Of a stretch of DNA of 35,475 bases, positions 7,354 to 16,012 are shown in pieces. Position numbers and translations under genes: made by a program. The notes beneath the pieces are model-generated. The model was not told where the DNA came from, made no database searches, and worked only from the letters and a program-made list of their open reading frames with translations. The first letter of the stretch is position 1, and each line of letters opens with the position of its first letter. Source of the stretch: an uncultured Lachnospiraceae bacterium (GTDB taxonomy: Bacteria; Bacillota; Clostridia; Lachnospirales; Lachnospiraceae); assembly GCA_947174505.1 (NCBI GenBank), contig CAMWJF010000043.1, positions 1 to 35,475 of the forward strand, written 5' to 3'.

Positions 7354-8091
7354 TTATCCCTGAAAGGGCTCGGTGAAGTAGCCGGCGTGGGAAACCGGCT
7401 CGCCGCCGGTAAGAAGATGCGTCACGTCGCCCATCACCTGTACACGGAAAATGGCATCGTTCTCCATCCGCTCCTCGCTCGCCACAATAGTGACCGAGGT
7501 GGGCGCAAGGAAGAAGCCGTGCAGAAGGGGAACCGGAGAGATTCCGAGAAGGTGGCTTAACATCATGCAGATAACGCCCAGATGGCAGAAGACAACGATG
7601 GTATCTTCGCTGTTTGCGGCGCCGCTCTTTTTGGCGGGAGCCGTGTGGTAGTAGTTGTTATGTCTTGTATAGCCGTAGGAGGACAGGAGGCCGTCCAGTC
7701 CTTCGCAGACTTCCTGATAGGCCGGGAGCAGGGTATCGTTGGATCGGTAAAGATCTGTGCTTTTCCAGCCCTCCCGGTCGTACATTTCGGGAATTTCTGT
7801 CCAGTATGCAGGCATGAGATCCCATGGCACGCCGTGGCGTCCCGTCACGGGATCATCAATAAAGTAAGAAAATTCTTTCATCCATTCATAGGTGATTGCT
7901 TCACGGCCGACCGCTTCCAGGGAGTAGGAGGCGGTTTTTTGTGCCCGTCCTAAGGGAGAACAGTAAAATTGTGTAATATTGTCCCATCCTGCCACCCGCT
8001 TCGCCAGAAGCTTCGCCTCCCGGATACCCTTTTCCGTCAGGGAGTCATTCACATAATCGGGATCTCCATGTCTGATAAATATGATTCTCAT
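7354..8091 (-). CDS. Histidine phosphatase family protein (phosphoglycerate mutase-like)
   Basis: A 245-residue cytosolic enzyme of the histidine phosphatase superfamily, which transfers phosphate through a phospho-histidine. The N-terminal motif IIFIRHGDPDY supplies the catalytic His8 and Arg7. FYCSPLGRAQKTA is the second Arg region, and VVFCHLGV supplies the second catalytic His (about 170). The substrate cannot be told from sequence; it could be a phosphorylated sugar or a nucleotide, as in the wider CobC/PhoE group. GGCGGCGG lies just before the start. The 3' end is 13 nt from the convergent membrane-protein gene, and the 5' side is divergent from hflK across the repeat region. Confidence 0.9.
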   Translation of the reverse strand: MRIIFIRHGDPDYVNDSLTEKGIREAKLLAKRVAGWDNITQFYCSPLGRAQKTASYSLEAVGREAITYEWMKEFSYFIDDPVTGRHGVPWDLMPAYWTEIPEMYDREGWKSTDLYRSNDTLLPAYQEVCEGLDGLLSSYGYTRHNNYYHTAPAKKSGAANSEDTIVVFCHLGVICMMLSHLLGISPVPLLHGFFLAPTSVTIVASEERMENDAIFRVQVMGDVTHLLTGGEPVSHAGYFTEPFQG

Positions 8092-8163
8092 AAGCCGCCG
8101 CCTTTCTCAAAAAATTTATAAAGATTTCCTATTTATTTCTTCCTAACATGATATAATATATCA

Positions 8164-8216
8164 GGCGCAAGAGAAAAACAAGCGTCTGCGGAGCAGACAT
8201 TTGTTTTTCTTGCGCC
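8164..8216. repeat. Long imperfect hairpin in the divergent intergenic region
   Basis: GGCGCAAG at the left end pairs with TTGCGCC at the right. The inner arms AAAAACAA/TTGTTTTT and GTCTGC/GCAGAC close on a GGA loop. Only a 2-nt bulge and a 2-nt mismatch interrupt about 22 pairs. It directly precedes the 63-bp tandem repeats and may belong to the same element, or act as a terminator or processing stem for transcripts crossing the region. Confidence 0.75.
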
Positions 8217-8224
8217 GATAACGA

Positions 8225-8490
8225 GCAAACGTCCGACGCAGTCGGACAGAGAGCGCGAAGCGCGGGTTTGCGAGTGAGACGGCCGGGGCAAACGTCCGAC
8301 GCAGACGGACAGGGAGCGCGCAGCGTGGGTTTGCGAGTGGGACGGCCGGGGCAAACGTCCGACGCAGACGGACAGAGAGCGCGCAGCGCGGGTTTGCGAG
8401 TGGGACGGCCGGGGCAAACGTCCGTCGAAGACGGACAGGGAGCGCGAAGCGCGGGTTTGCGAGTGAAACAGCCGAGAGAAAGGTCCAGGT
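8225..8490 (+). repeat. Four 63-bp tandem repeats with three-way-junction folding potential
   Basis: Units begin at 8225, 8288, 8351 and 8414, each exactly 63 bp. A decayed fifth start runs at 8477-8490 into the hflK ribosome binding site. In each unit GCAAAC pairs with GTTTGC 41 nt later. This encloses a GTCCGAC-type hairpin with a GCA or GAA loop and a GCGC-GCGC hairpin with a GAA or GCA loop. The sixth pair of the first hairpin is A-T in unit 1, T-A in unit 4 and an A-A mismatch in units 2 and 3. There is no protein-coding signal: open frames across it exist only because 63 is a multiple of three. The array forms the 5' leader of hflK if transcription starts upstream. Confidence 0.9.
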
Positions 8491-8496
8491 AAAAGT

Positions 8497-9522
8497 ATGT
8501 TTGGAAAAAAACGTGAAAGCAATATGAGTATTCCGAAGGGAAAGGGAGCGGCCGCCGTAAAGATCGTACTGGTGCTTGCCGTTCTTGTCATCCTCGCGGG
8601 AAATTCCTACTATTCGATTCAGGAGGAGGAACAGGCTGTGGTCTGTACCTTTGGTTCGCCAAAGGCGGTTACCACGCCGGGACTGCATTTTAAAGTGCCC
8701 TTTATACAGACCGTGACAAAGGTGAATACCACGATTCAGGGCTTCAATATTGGCTACAGAGACGGGGCGGATGCCGATGACATGGCGGATGATGAGATTG
8801 AAGATGCGCTGATGATTACTTCGGATTACAATTTTATCTATGTGGATTTCTACGCCGAATACAGAGTAACCGACCCGGTGAAAGCCCTTTATGCATCGGA
8901 GAATCCGGCCCTGATCCTGAAAAATATTGCCCAGAACTGTATCAGAACGACGATTGGTTCCTACAGTGTGGACAGCGTACTTACCACAGGGAAAAATGAA
9001 ATCCAGTCCAATATCAAGCAGATGATTCTGGATAAGCTGGAGACTTATGATATCGGTATTCAGCTTGTCAATATTACGATTCAGGACGCCACCCCGCCTA
9101 CCGCTGAGGTGGAGAATGCCTTCAAGGAGGTGGAGACCGCCAAGCAGGGTAAGGAAACCGCTTTAAACAATGCCAATAAATACAGGAATGAACAGATTCC
9201 CAATGCGGAGGCGGAATCTGATAAAATTCTGCAGGATGCGGAGGCCAAAAAGCAGGAGCGCATCAATGAGGCCAACGGACAGGCTGCCCGCTTTAATTCC
9301 ATGTATCAGGAGTACGCAAAGTACCCGGAGGTGACGAAGAAGCGTATGTTTTATGAAGCCATTGAGGACGTGCTTCCTGATGTGAAGGTCGTGATTGAGG
9401 GAGAGGGCGGTAAGACAACGACTATGCTGCCGCTTGACAGCTTTGTGACACAGGAAACTTCTTCCATTGAGGGAAACAGCAGTACTGCGGTAAATGAGAC
9501 GGAAGAAAGGCAGGAGGAATAA
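8497..9522 (+). CDS. hflK: SPFH-domain membrane protease modulator HflK
   Basis: A 341-residue SPFH/band-7 protein. A short basic cytosolic N-terminus and one transmembrane helix (about residues 21-40, AAVKIVLVLAVLVILAG) precede the SPFH domain (from about 45, EEEQAVVCTFG, PGLHFKVPF). A long Ala/Glu/Lys-rich coiled coil follows (about 200-275, with AEAESDKILQDAEAKKQE), then a polar tail. HflK pairs with HflC in a large membrane cage that restrains the FtsH protease. FtsH is not in this window. ATG at 8497 is preceded by AGG 7 nt away, lying in the decayed fifth repeat unit. hflC follows 3 nt after the stop. Confidence 0.88.
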   Translation: MFGKKRESNMSIPKGKGAAAVKIVLVLAVLVILAGNSYYSIQEEEQAVVCTFGSPKAVTTPGLHFKVPFIQTVTKVNTTIQGFNIGYRDGADADDMADDEIEDALMITSDYNFIYVDFYAEYRVTDPVKALYASENPALILKNIAQNCIRTTIGSYSVDSVLTTGKNEIQSNIKQMILDKLETYDIGIQLVNITIQDATPPTAEVENAFKEVETAKQGKETALNNANKYRNEQIPNAEAESDKILQDAEAKKQERINEANGQAARFNSMYQEYAKYPEVTKKRMFYEAIEDVLPDVKVVIEGEGGKTTTMLPLDSFVTQETSSIEGNSSTAVNETEERQEE

Positions 9523-9525
9523 ACC

Positions 9526-10581
9526 ATGGCTGATTATACAGAGAATCCAAATATACAGAGCTTTGAGCGGTATAATTCCGACGGCACGAAGAAAAAGGAA
9601 AAGAAAAACGGAAGAGGCGGAAAGAAGCTTGGCGTGCTCTTTGGTGTATTAGCCGTTATTGCCATCTTTCTGCTGGTAAACTGTATGGTGGTGACCAGAC
9701 AGAACCAGTTTAAGCTGATCCGGCAGTTTGGCCGTGTAGACAGGGTGGTGTCCGTGCCGGGACTTAGCTTTAAATTGCCCTTTGTGGAGTCCGTGGACAC
9801 CGTGCCGAAGGAGCTTTTGCTCTATGACCTGCCGGCGTCGGACGTCATTACCTCCGATAAGAAAACCATGATCGTGGACAGCTATGTACTCTGGCGCGTG
9901 ACAGATCCCCTGCGGTTTGCCCAGACTTTGAGCTGTTCTGTGCAGAATGCGGAGGGCCGGATTGACGCCATTGTCTACAATGCCACGAAAAATACCATTT
10001 CCAACATGAAGCAGGACGAGGTCATCAGAAGCCGCGACGGCAAAATGACGATTACAGTGGATGAGACGGGAACGGAGCTTTCCGGGAATGATCTGGATCT
10101 GTCTGAGGGCAAAGAGGAAGTGATCGAGATTACTTCACTGACCGAGGAGGTTATGGGGCAGATTAACCATGTGGAGGATCAGTACGGCATTGAGCTTGTT
10201 GCTGTGGAGGTCAAGAAGCTGGATCTGCCGGATGATAACAAACAGGCTGTCTATACCCGTATGATTTCCGAGCGCGGCAACATTGCGGCGCAGTACACGG
10301 CGGAAGGAAAATCCGAGGCGAAAATGATCGAGAACACGACGGATAAAGAGGTTTCCATCATGCTCTCCGACGCCAGGGCGAAGGCGGAAGCCACCGTTGC
10401 GGAAGGAGAGGCCGAGTATATGCGGATTTTGTCGGGCGCGTACGCGGATCCCGAGAAGACGGATTTTTATTCCTTTGTGCGCGCGCTTGACGCGTTGAAG
10501 GAGAGTGTGGTGGGAGACAATAAAACGGTGATTCTGACCGAGGATTCCCCGATTACACAGATTTTTAACGGACGCTATTAA
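9526..10581 (+). CDS. hflC: SPFH-domain membrane protease modulator HflC
   Basis: A 351-residue partner of HflK. A basic cytosolic segment (KKKEKKNGRGGKK) precedes one transmembrane helix (about residues 33-53). The SPFH domain follows (QNQFKLIRQFGRVDRVVSVPGLSFKLPF), with the helical stretch about 255-305 (ISERGNIAAQYTAEGKSEAK, then ARAKAEATVAEGEAEY). The C-terminus SFVRALDALKES is typical of HflC. A perfect AGGAGG sits inside the end of hflK, 8 nt before the ATG, which points to coupled translation and stoichiometric assembly of the pair. An insert rich in acidic residues around 175-205 is slightly longer than in the proteobacterial protein. Confidence 0.9.
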   Translation: MADYTENPNIQSFERYNSDGTKKKEKKNGRGGKKLGVLFGVLAVIAIFLLVNCMVVTRQNQFKLIRQFGRVDRVVSVPGLSFKLPFVESVDTVPKELLLYDLPASDVITSDKKTMIVDSYVLWRVTDPLRFAQTLSCSVQNAEGRIDAIVYNATKNTISNMKQDEVIRSRDGKMTITVDETGTELSGNDLDLSEGKEEVIEITSLTEEVMGQINHVEDQYGIELVAVEVKKLDLPDDNKQAVYTRMISERGNIAAQYTAEGKSEAKMIENTTDKEVSIMLSDARAKAEATVAEGEAEYMRILSGAYADPEKTDFYSFVRALDALKESVVGDNKTVILTEDSPITQIFNGRY

Positions 10582-10621
10582 ATACGGCACTCTCCGGACA
10601 AAACGCGAAGCGAGATTTGAA

Positions 10622-12493
10622 ATGGATAAATACGGTATTCTGGAAAAATATTACGGCTACCACTCTTTCCGGGAGGGGCAGGAGATGCTGATTGACCATA
10701 TCCTTGCGGGAAAGGATGTGCTCGGCATCATGCCGACGGGTGCGGGAAAGTCTGTCTGCTATCAGGTACCGGCGCTGCTCCTTCCGGGGATTACGCTGGT
10801 AATTTCGCCGTTGATTTCCCTTATGAAGGATCAGGTGCAGGCGTTAAACCAGGCGGGCGTCCATGCGGCCTATATCAACAGCTCTCTCACGGAAGGGCAG
10901 ATCACCAAGGCGCTGACCTTTGCGGAACAGGGGCGTTATAAGATTATTTATGTGGCCCCTGAGCGGCTGGAGACAGACCGTTTCCTGCGTTTTGCGAGAG
11001 CGGTGGAAATCAGCATGGTGGCGGTGGACGAGGCACACTGTATTTCCCAATGGGGACAGGATTTTCGCCCGAGTTATCTACATATTGTCCGTTTTGTGAA
11101 CCAGTTTCCGAAACGGCCCATATTAAGTGCGTTTACAGCCACAGCGACCGGGGAGGTCAGGGAGGACATTGTCTCTGTGCTTGGATTGGAAAATCCCAAG
11201 ACGCTGGTCACGGGCTTTGACAGACAGAACCTGTTTTTTTCGGTGGAGCATACGAAGAGCCGTACGCGTTATCTGCAGCATTATGTGGCGGACCGCGGGA
11301 AAGAGAGCGGGATCATTTACTGCGCAACCAGAAAAAATGTGGAGAAGGTTTATGAACAGCTCCGGAAAGAGGGCATAGCGGCTACCCGGTATCATGCTGG
11401 ACTGTCCCCAGAGGAAAGGCAGAAAAATCAGGACGACTTCATTTTTGACAGAAAATCCGTTATCGTGGCGACCAATGCTTTCGGAATGGGCATTGACAAA
11501 TCCAATGTGCGATATGTGCTGCACTATAACATGCCCCAGAGCATGGAGAACTACTATCAGGAAGCGGGACGCGCAGGGAGGGACGGGGAACCGTCCGATT
11601 GTATTCTCCTGTATTCGGCGCAGGATATTATGATTAACCGGTTTCTGCTGGAAAATAAAGAGAACAGTTCCGACTTTACACCGGAGGAGCAGCTTACCAT
11701 TCGGGAGCGTGACGAGAAACGGCTTCAGGCAATGATTTCCTACTGCAATACCAAAGAGTGCCTGCGCACCTGTATTCTCCGTTATTTCGGGGAAGTGAGC
11801 AGGAGCGCCTGCGGCAGCTGCGGGAACTGTCAGAAGCATTATGTGGAAAAAGACATGACGTCAGAGGCCAGACAAGTCATTCAGTGTCTGGAAGAACAGG
11901 GCGAAAGATATGGCATACAGGTAGTCGTGGGGACGCTCCTTGGCGGAAAAGGCGCGAAACTGCGTGAATATCAGGTACAGCGGTATCCTTCTTACGGAAG
12001 CCTGGGGAAATGGCGGGAGCCGGAGCTGAAAGATTTGATCGGTCAGATGCTGCAGGAAGGGTATCTGCGGCAGACACAGGATAAGTACGGGCTGCTGCAG
12101 ACGACAGGGAAAGCGCAGGACATTATGGACGGCCTTTGCACGGTAACCGTGAAGCTGGAGCCGAGAAGCAGCCGGATAGCGGAGGAGGATGACAGAATAA
12201 AGGGCAGTGCAAAGCGCAGATCCGATATTCTGAATACCAGAGGCCTCGCCTTCTTTGAGGAGCTTCGGGAACTGCGCAGGGAGATTGCAAGGGAGAAAGC
12301 CATTCCGCCCTATCTTGTTTTTTCGGATAAGACCTTAGTGGATATGTGCGTGCGTCTGCCCATGAACCGGGAGGAAATGATGGCGGTGAACGGGATGGGA
12401 GCCTTCAAGTATGAGAAATATGGGGAGAGGTTTCTGGCCTGCATTATGGAATATACCGGCGGGATACGGGAGAAGTTTTATTTTGGGGATTAA
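10622..12493 (+). CDS. recQ: ATP-dependent DNA helicase RecQ
   Basis: A 623-residue 3'-5' helicase of recombination and fork repair. Motif 0 FREGQ (16-20), Walker A MPTGAGKS (37-44), DEAH (136-139) with the aromatic-rich loop QWGQDFRPSY, SAFTATAT, and the arginine-finger region YYQEAGRAGRDG are all present. The zinc-binding cysteines are at 380, 397, 400 and 403, the same spacing as in Escherichia coli RecQ. A winged-helix RQC domain follows, then an HRDC domain (about 545-610). The protein is complete. The ribosome binding site is weak: only GCGAAGCGAGA precedes the ATG. It lies 40 nt after hflC, so it is probably read from the same transcript. Confidence 0.96.
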   Translation: MDKYGILEKYYGYHSFREGQEMLIDHILAGKDVLGIMPTGAGKSVCYQVPALLLPGITLVISPLISLMKDQVQALNQAGVHAAYINSSLTEGQITKALTFAEQGRYKIIYVAPERLETDRFLRFARAVEISMVAVDEAHCISQWGQDFRPSYLHIVRFVNQFPKRPILSAFTATATGEVREDIVSVLGLENPKTLVTGFDRQNLFFSVEHTKSRTRYLQHYVADRGKESGIIYCATRKNVEKVYEQLRKEGIAATRYHAGLSPEERQKNQDDFIFDRKSVIVATNAFGMGIDKSNVRYVLHYNMPQSMENYYQEAGRAGRDGEPSDCILLYSAQDIMINRFLLENKENSSDFTPEEQLTIRERDEKRLQAMISYCNTKECLRTCILRYFGEVSRSACGSCGNCQKHYVEKDMTSEARQVIQCLEEQGERYGIQVVVGTLLGGKGAKLREYQVQRYPSYGSLGKWREPELKDLIGQMLQEGYLRQTQDKYGLLQTTGKAQDIMDGLCTVTVKLEPRSSRIAEEDDRIKGSAKRRSDILNTRGLAFFEELRELRREIAREKAIPPYLVFSDKTLVDMCVRLPMNREEMMAVNGMGAFKYEKYGERFLACIMEYTGGIREKFYFGD

Positions 12494-12522
12494 TTTTTGC
12501 ATGTTGGAAGGAGAAACGAATC

Positions 12523-13590
12523 GTGAAGTTAGCGGTATTTTTTCCGGGAATAGGGTATCACTGTGACAAACCGCTTCTCTACTACAGTGAAAAGCTGGCG
12601 AAACAGTATCAATACGAAACCATAAAGATCGCATATCACGGATTAAGCAAAAATCTGGATGAGGCTTTTGCGGATGCGCTTGCCCAGACGGAAGCCCGGC
12701 TGGCAGAAGTTGACTGGAAGCAGTACGAAGACGTGCTTTTTGTGTCGAAAAGCATCGGGACGGCGGTTGCAGGCGCTTATGCCGCAAAGTATGCGGTAAC
12801 CTGCAGAAATATTTATTACACACCTCTGGAGAAAACGTTTGCGTTTGCGCCGCAGCCGGGAATTGTCTTTCACGGAACGGGCGATCCATGGGCGGAGACC
12901 GGGATGATACGGGAAAAATGCAGGGAAAGGGAGCTGCCCCTCTTCATCATGGAGAAAGCGAACCATTCTCTGGAAATCCCGGAGGACACGGGGCGGGATT
13001 TAAAGATTCTGGCGGATGTCATGGAAGGGACAAAGAGCTACATCGCGGATACGGTCTGGTACAGACGATTAGAGGAAAAGGAAATATGCCCGGAACTGTT
13101 CGATCATTTTGTCCGTCATCAGAAAGTGAATAAATGCAGAAGAAAAGTAAACGGCCAGTGGACGATCGTGGAAAATCCGTTTACGGACGACTGGTCGGAG
13201 GAAGAATATCAGATACTGACCGGGTGTCTTAAGAATACGGTCCTGACAGGCGGTTTTGTGTGCGGGGCTTTTTACAGGGGCGTGCTCAAAGGTTTTGTTT
13301 CGGTAGAATCCACGCTGTTTGGCGGCGTGCACCGTTATCTTGATTTGTCCAGCATCCATGTGTCGGAAGATATGCGCGGCAAAAGGATCGGCAGAATGCT
13401 TTTTGAACAGGCGGCGGCCCGGGCCGGACAGATGGGTGCTGACAAGCTGTACATATCCTCCCATCAGGCGGTGGAAACACAGGCGTTTTATCAGGCAATG
13501 GGGTGCGTGGAGGCGCAGATGTACGACGCAGAGCATGTGGAGCGGGAACCCTTTGACTGCCAGTTGGAATACAAAATAAGAGATAAGTAA
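12523..13590 (+). CDS. Alpha/beta-hydrolase-like domain fused to GNAT acetyltransferase
   Basis: A two-domain protein of 355 residues. The N-terminal half (about 1-175) looks like a small alpha/beta hydrolase. It starts MKLAVFFPGIGYHCDKP and has a nucleophile-elbow-like LFVSKSIGTAVAG (Ser in K-S-I-G), a late acidic HGTGDPWAET and a His in KANHSLEI. The C-terminal half (about 190-355) is a GNAT N-acetyltransferase, with the acetyl-CoA loop SEDMRGKRIGRMLFEQA and the downstream FYQAMGC. Substrates are unknown. The start is a GTG with AAGGAG 9 nt upstream; no in-frame ATG is near. It sits between recQ and the MATE gene in one closely spaced run. Confidence 0.75.
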   Translation: MKLAVFFPGIGYHCDKPLLYYSEKLAKQYQYETIKIAYHGLSKNLDEAFADALAQTEARLAEVDWKQYEDVLFVSKSIGTAVAGAYAAKYAVTCRNIYYTPLEKTFAFAPQPGIVFHGTGDPWAETGMIREKCRERELPLFIMEKANHSLEIPEDTGRDLKILADVMEGTKSYIADTVWYRRLEEKEICPELFDHFVRHQKVNKCRRKVNGQWTIVENPFTDDWSEEEYQILTGCLKNTVLTGGFVCGAFYRGVLKGFVSVESTLFGGVHRYLDLSSIHVSEDMRGKRIGRMLFEQAAARAGQMGADKLYISSHQAVETQAFYQAMGCVEAQMYDAEHVEREPFDCQLEYKIRDK

Positions 13591-13607
13591 AAGTTAAGGG
13601 ATAAGCA

Positions 13608-14975
13608 ATGGAAACACAGGAAAATCAAAACGGCATATTGGAAGGTGTGATCTGGAAGCAGCTGTTACTCTTTTTCTTTCCGATCCTGATCGGCACTTTC
13701 TTTCAGCAACTCTATAATACGGTGGATACGGTAATTGTGGGACAGTTTGCAGGCAAGGAGGCGCTGTCCAGCGTTGGCGGTTCCTCGGCGCAGATTATCA
13801 ATATGGTGGTGGGATTTTTCACGGGCCTTACGGCCGGCGGCACGGTTCTGATTTCCCAGGCATACGGGGCGTCCCACAGGCAGAGGCTGGAGGATGCGCT
13901 GCACACCTCTTATGCCTTCGGCATTCTCGGCGGAATCGGATTGGGAATTCTTGGTGTGGCGGCGGCGCCGCTTATTCTGCGTGCCATGAACACACCGTCC
14001 GAGCTGATGGAAATGTCCACACTTTACATCAGAATTTATTTTTCCGGGCTGGTCTTTGTGTTTATCTACAATATGGGGGCGGCGATTCTGCGGGCCATCG
14101 GTGATTCCAAAAGGCCGTTGTACTATCTGGTGGTATGCTGTATTGTAAATATTGTGCTGGATCTGCTTCTGGTGCTCTATTGCGGGCTGGGTGTTCTCGG
14201 CGTGGCGGCGGCTACGCTGGTGTCCCAGGCGATCAGTGCGGGGCTGGTGACATGGGCGCTGATGCATAAGGTGGACTGCATGGCGCTTTCGGTCCGTAAA
14301 ATCAGGGTTCACCGGGAAGTGTTAAAAAATATGCTGCAGATCGGGTTTCCCTCCGGCCTGCAGTCCTCCATGTACAGCATTTCCAACATGATCGTGCAGG
14401 CGGCCCTCAATCTGCTGGGCGTGGATACCATGGCGGCATGGACTGCTTATGGCAAGATCGACAGCGTTTTCTGGATGATCAACTCCTCCTTTGGCATTGC
14501 CCTTACCACTTTTGTCGGGCAGAATTTCGGCGCGGGTAAATGGGAACGGGTGAAGAAAGGCACAAGAGTCTGTCTGGGGATGGCAGTGGGCACGGCGGTT
14601 TGCCTGACTGCGGTTCTGATGATGACGGGACGTTTCCTGCTGGGCATCTTTACGGGGGATGCGGCGGTGGTGGAAATCGGGCTGACCATGATGCGCAGCA
14701 TTGCGCCCGCTTTTGTCATGTTCGTGTTTATTGAGATTTTTTCCGGGTCGCTCAGGGCGCAGGGATATACCTTTGTGACTACGGTCATATCCGTGCTCGG
14801 GGTATGCGTGTTCCGTATCATCTGGGTAGGGCTGATTACGCCGGGACAGGGATTACGGCGGATCGTGTCATGTTATCCCATCAGCTGGATCATGTGTGCG
14901 GTACTGGTGAGCGCCTACTATTTTTATATGCAGAAAAGGATTATACGGCGGATGGAAGGAAAGAATGGCCCGTAG
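13608..14975 (+). CDS. MATE family efflux transporter
   Basis: A 455-residue integral membrane protein with about twelve hydrophobic helices in two related halves. The N-terminal signature is WKQLLLFFFPILIGTFFQQLYNTVDTVIVGQFAG, here interrupted only by usual substitutions. The second half carries the matching GFPSGLQSSMYSISNMIVQ and FVGQNFGAGKWERVKKG. MATE proteins export drugs or metabolites in exchange for sodium ions or protons. The substrate cannot be told from sequence. AAGGG lies 7 nt before the ATG. Its last 11 nt overlap an alternative start of the TPR gene. Confidence 0.95.
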   Translation: METQENQNGILEGVIWKQLLLFFFPILIGTFFQQLYNTVDTVIVGQFAGKEALSSVGGSSAQIINMVVGFFTGLTAGGTVLISQAYGASHRQRLEDALHTSYAFGILGGIGLGILGVAAAPLILRAMNTPSELMEMSTLYIRIYFSGLVFVFIYNMGAAILRAIGDSKRPLYYLVVCCIVNIVLDLLLVLYCGLGVLGVAAATLVSQAISAGLVTWALMHKVDCMALSVRKIRVHREVLKNMLQIGFPSGLQSSMYSISNMIVQAALNLLGVDTMAAWTAYGKIDSVFWMINSSFGIALTTFVGQNFGAGKWERVKKGTRVCLGMAVGTAVCLTAVLMMTGRFLLGIFTGDAAVVEIGLTMMRSIAPAFVMFVFIEIFSGSLRAQGYTFVTTVISVLGVCVFRIIWVGLITPGQGLRRIVSCYPISWIMCAVLVSAYYFYMQKRIIRRMEGKNGP

Positions 14976-15018
14976 GGAGTTTTTGTGGGCTTTGGATAAG
15001 GAAGGAGCGGGGATATTA

Positions 15019-15888
15019 ATGAATATTGATGCATTTTTTGAGGAACTGGATTCTTATTTTGAAAAAAATCAGGTGGAGAAGATAGATGATTTCCTGACGA
15101 CTTCTCTGGCACAGGCCAGGGAGGAAGAAGATTATGCGGCTTATATTTCCATCTGCAATGAGATGATCGGCTTTTACCGGAGCGTGTCGGCGTTTCAGAA
15201 GGCCTATGCGGCGGCGGAGGATGTGCTTCTTCTGATGGAGGAGTTAAAACTGGAGGATACGGAGCACTTTGCCACCACGCTGCTGAACGCGGCTACCGCC
15301 TACAGCGCGGCGGGAGATTACGCGCAGGCGCTGCGGCTCTACAGACAGGCCATGCAGATTTATGACAGGCTGCTTGGGCCGGAGGACTACCGTTGGGCAA
15401 GCCTTTACAACAACATGTGCATTATGCTGGAAAAGGCCGGGGAGAACGGGGAGGCTGTGGAGAGCGCGAAAAAAGCGCTTGCCATCATAGAGAAGCAGGA
15501 GGGGAATGAAGCGCAGACGGCCACCACCCTCACCAATCTGGCGCTGATTTATTTTAAGCTTTCGGAGAATGAGGAGGCGAAGAAGTGCCTTGTGCGGGCC
15601 ATTGACCTGTTTGAACAGGGAACGGGGGAGCGGAATGAGCACTACAGCGGCGCGCTGGCCGGGATGGGAGAAGCCTGTTTCCGGGACGGCGAATATGAGA
15701 AAGCCCTGTCTTACTATGAGCGTGCGCTGGAGGATGTGAAACGGCACTATGGGGAAAACATGAGCTATGGCATTCTCTGTGAGAACTGTGCCGCGGTGTA
15801 TGGGGCGATGGGAAATGAGGAAAAACAGAAAGATTACGCGGACAGGGCGCGTGAAGTGATCGGGCGGCTGCAGGGGAAGGCCGAGTAA
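15019..15888 (+). CDS. Tetratricopeptide repeat protein
   Basis: A helical, probably cytosolic protein of about 289 residues made of TPR repeats. Clear repeats include AATAYSAAGDYAQALRLYRQA, LALIYFKLSENEEAKKCLVR and GEACFRDGEYEKALSYYERA. TPR arrays act as protein-protein scaffolds; the partner is unknown. The start is uncertain. MNIDAFFEELDSYF at 15019 begins the folded region and follows GGAG 11 nt upstream. An in-frame ATG at 14965, overlapping the MATE gene and preceded by GGAAGGAAAG, would add 18 residues. No signal peptide or membrane segment is visible. Confidence 0.85.
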   Translation: MNIDAFFEELDSYFEKNQVEKIDDFLTTSLAQAREEEDYAAYISICNEMIGFYRSVSAFQKAYAAAEDVLLLMEELKLEDTEHFATTLLNAATAYSAAGDYAQALRLYRQAMQIYDRLLGPEDYRWASLYNNMCIMLEKAGENGEAVESAKKALAIIEKQEGNEAQTATTLTNLALIYFKLSENEEAKKCLVRAIDLFEQGTGERNEHYSGALAGMGEACFRDGEYEKALSYYERALEDVKRHYGENMSYGILCENCAAVYGAMGNEEKQKDYADRAREVIGRLQGKAE

Positions 15889-16012
15889 GGAGACATAGCC
15901 TGTCGGCAGAGGGATGACAATATAACGGCATGGGGAGAAGCGGGAATGGGACTGGTGATTGGGAGACGCCGGAGCTTGCGGAAAATGGCGGAAAAGGAAG
16001 AGCGGAAAGTGT

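Noticed and set aside
8225..8476. CRISPR array
   Set aside because: The units are directly abutting and nearly identical over the full 63 bp, with no variable spacers and no cas genes nearby.
8133..8688. Long minus- and plus-strand open frames across the 63-bp repeats encoding periodic peptides
   Set aside because: The period of 63 is a multiple of three, so any stop-free unit stays open in every copy. There is no ribosome binding site or recognisable domain, and the frames overlap hflK.
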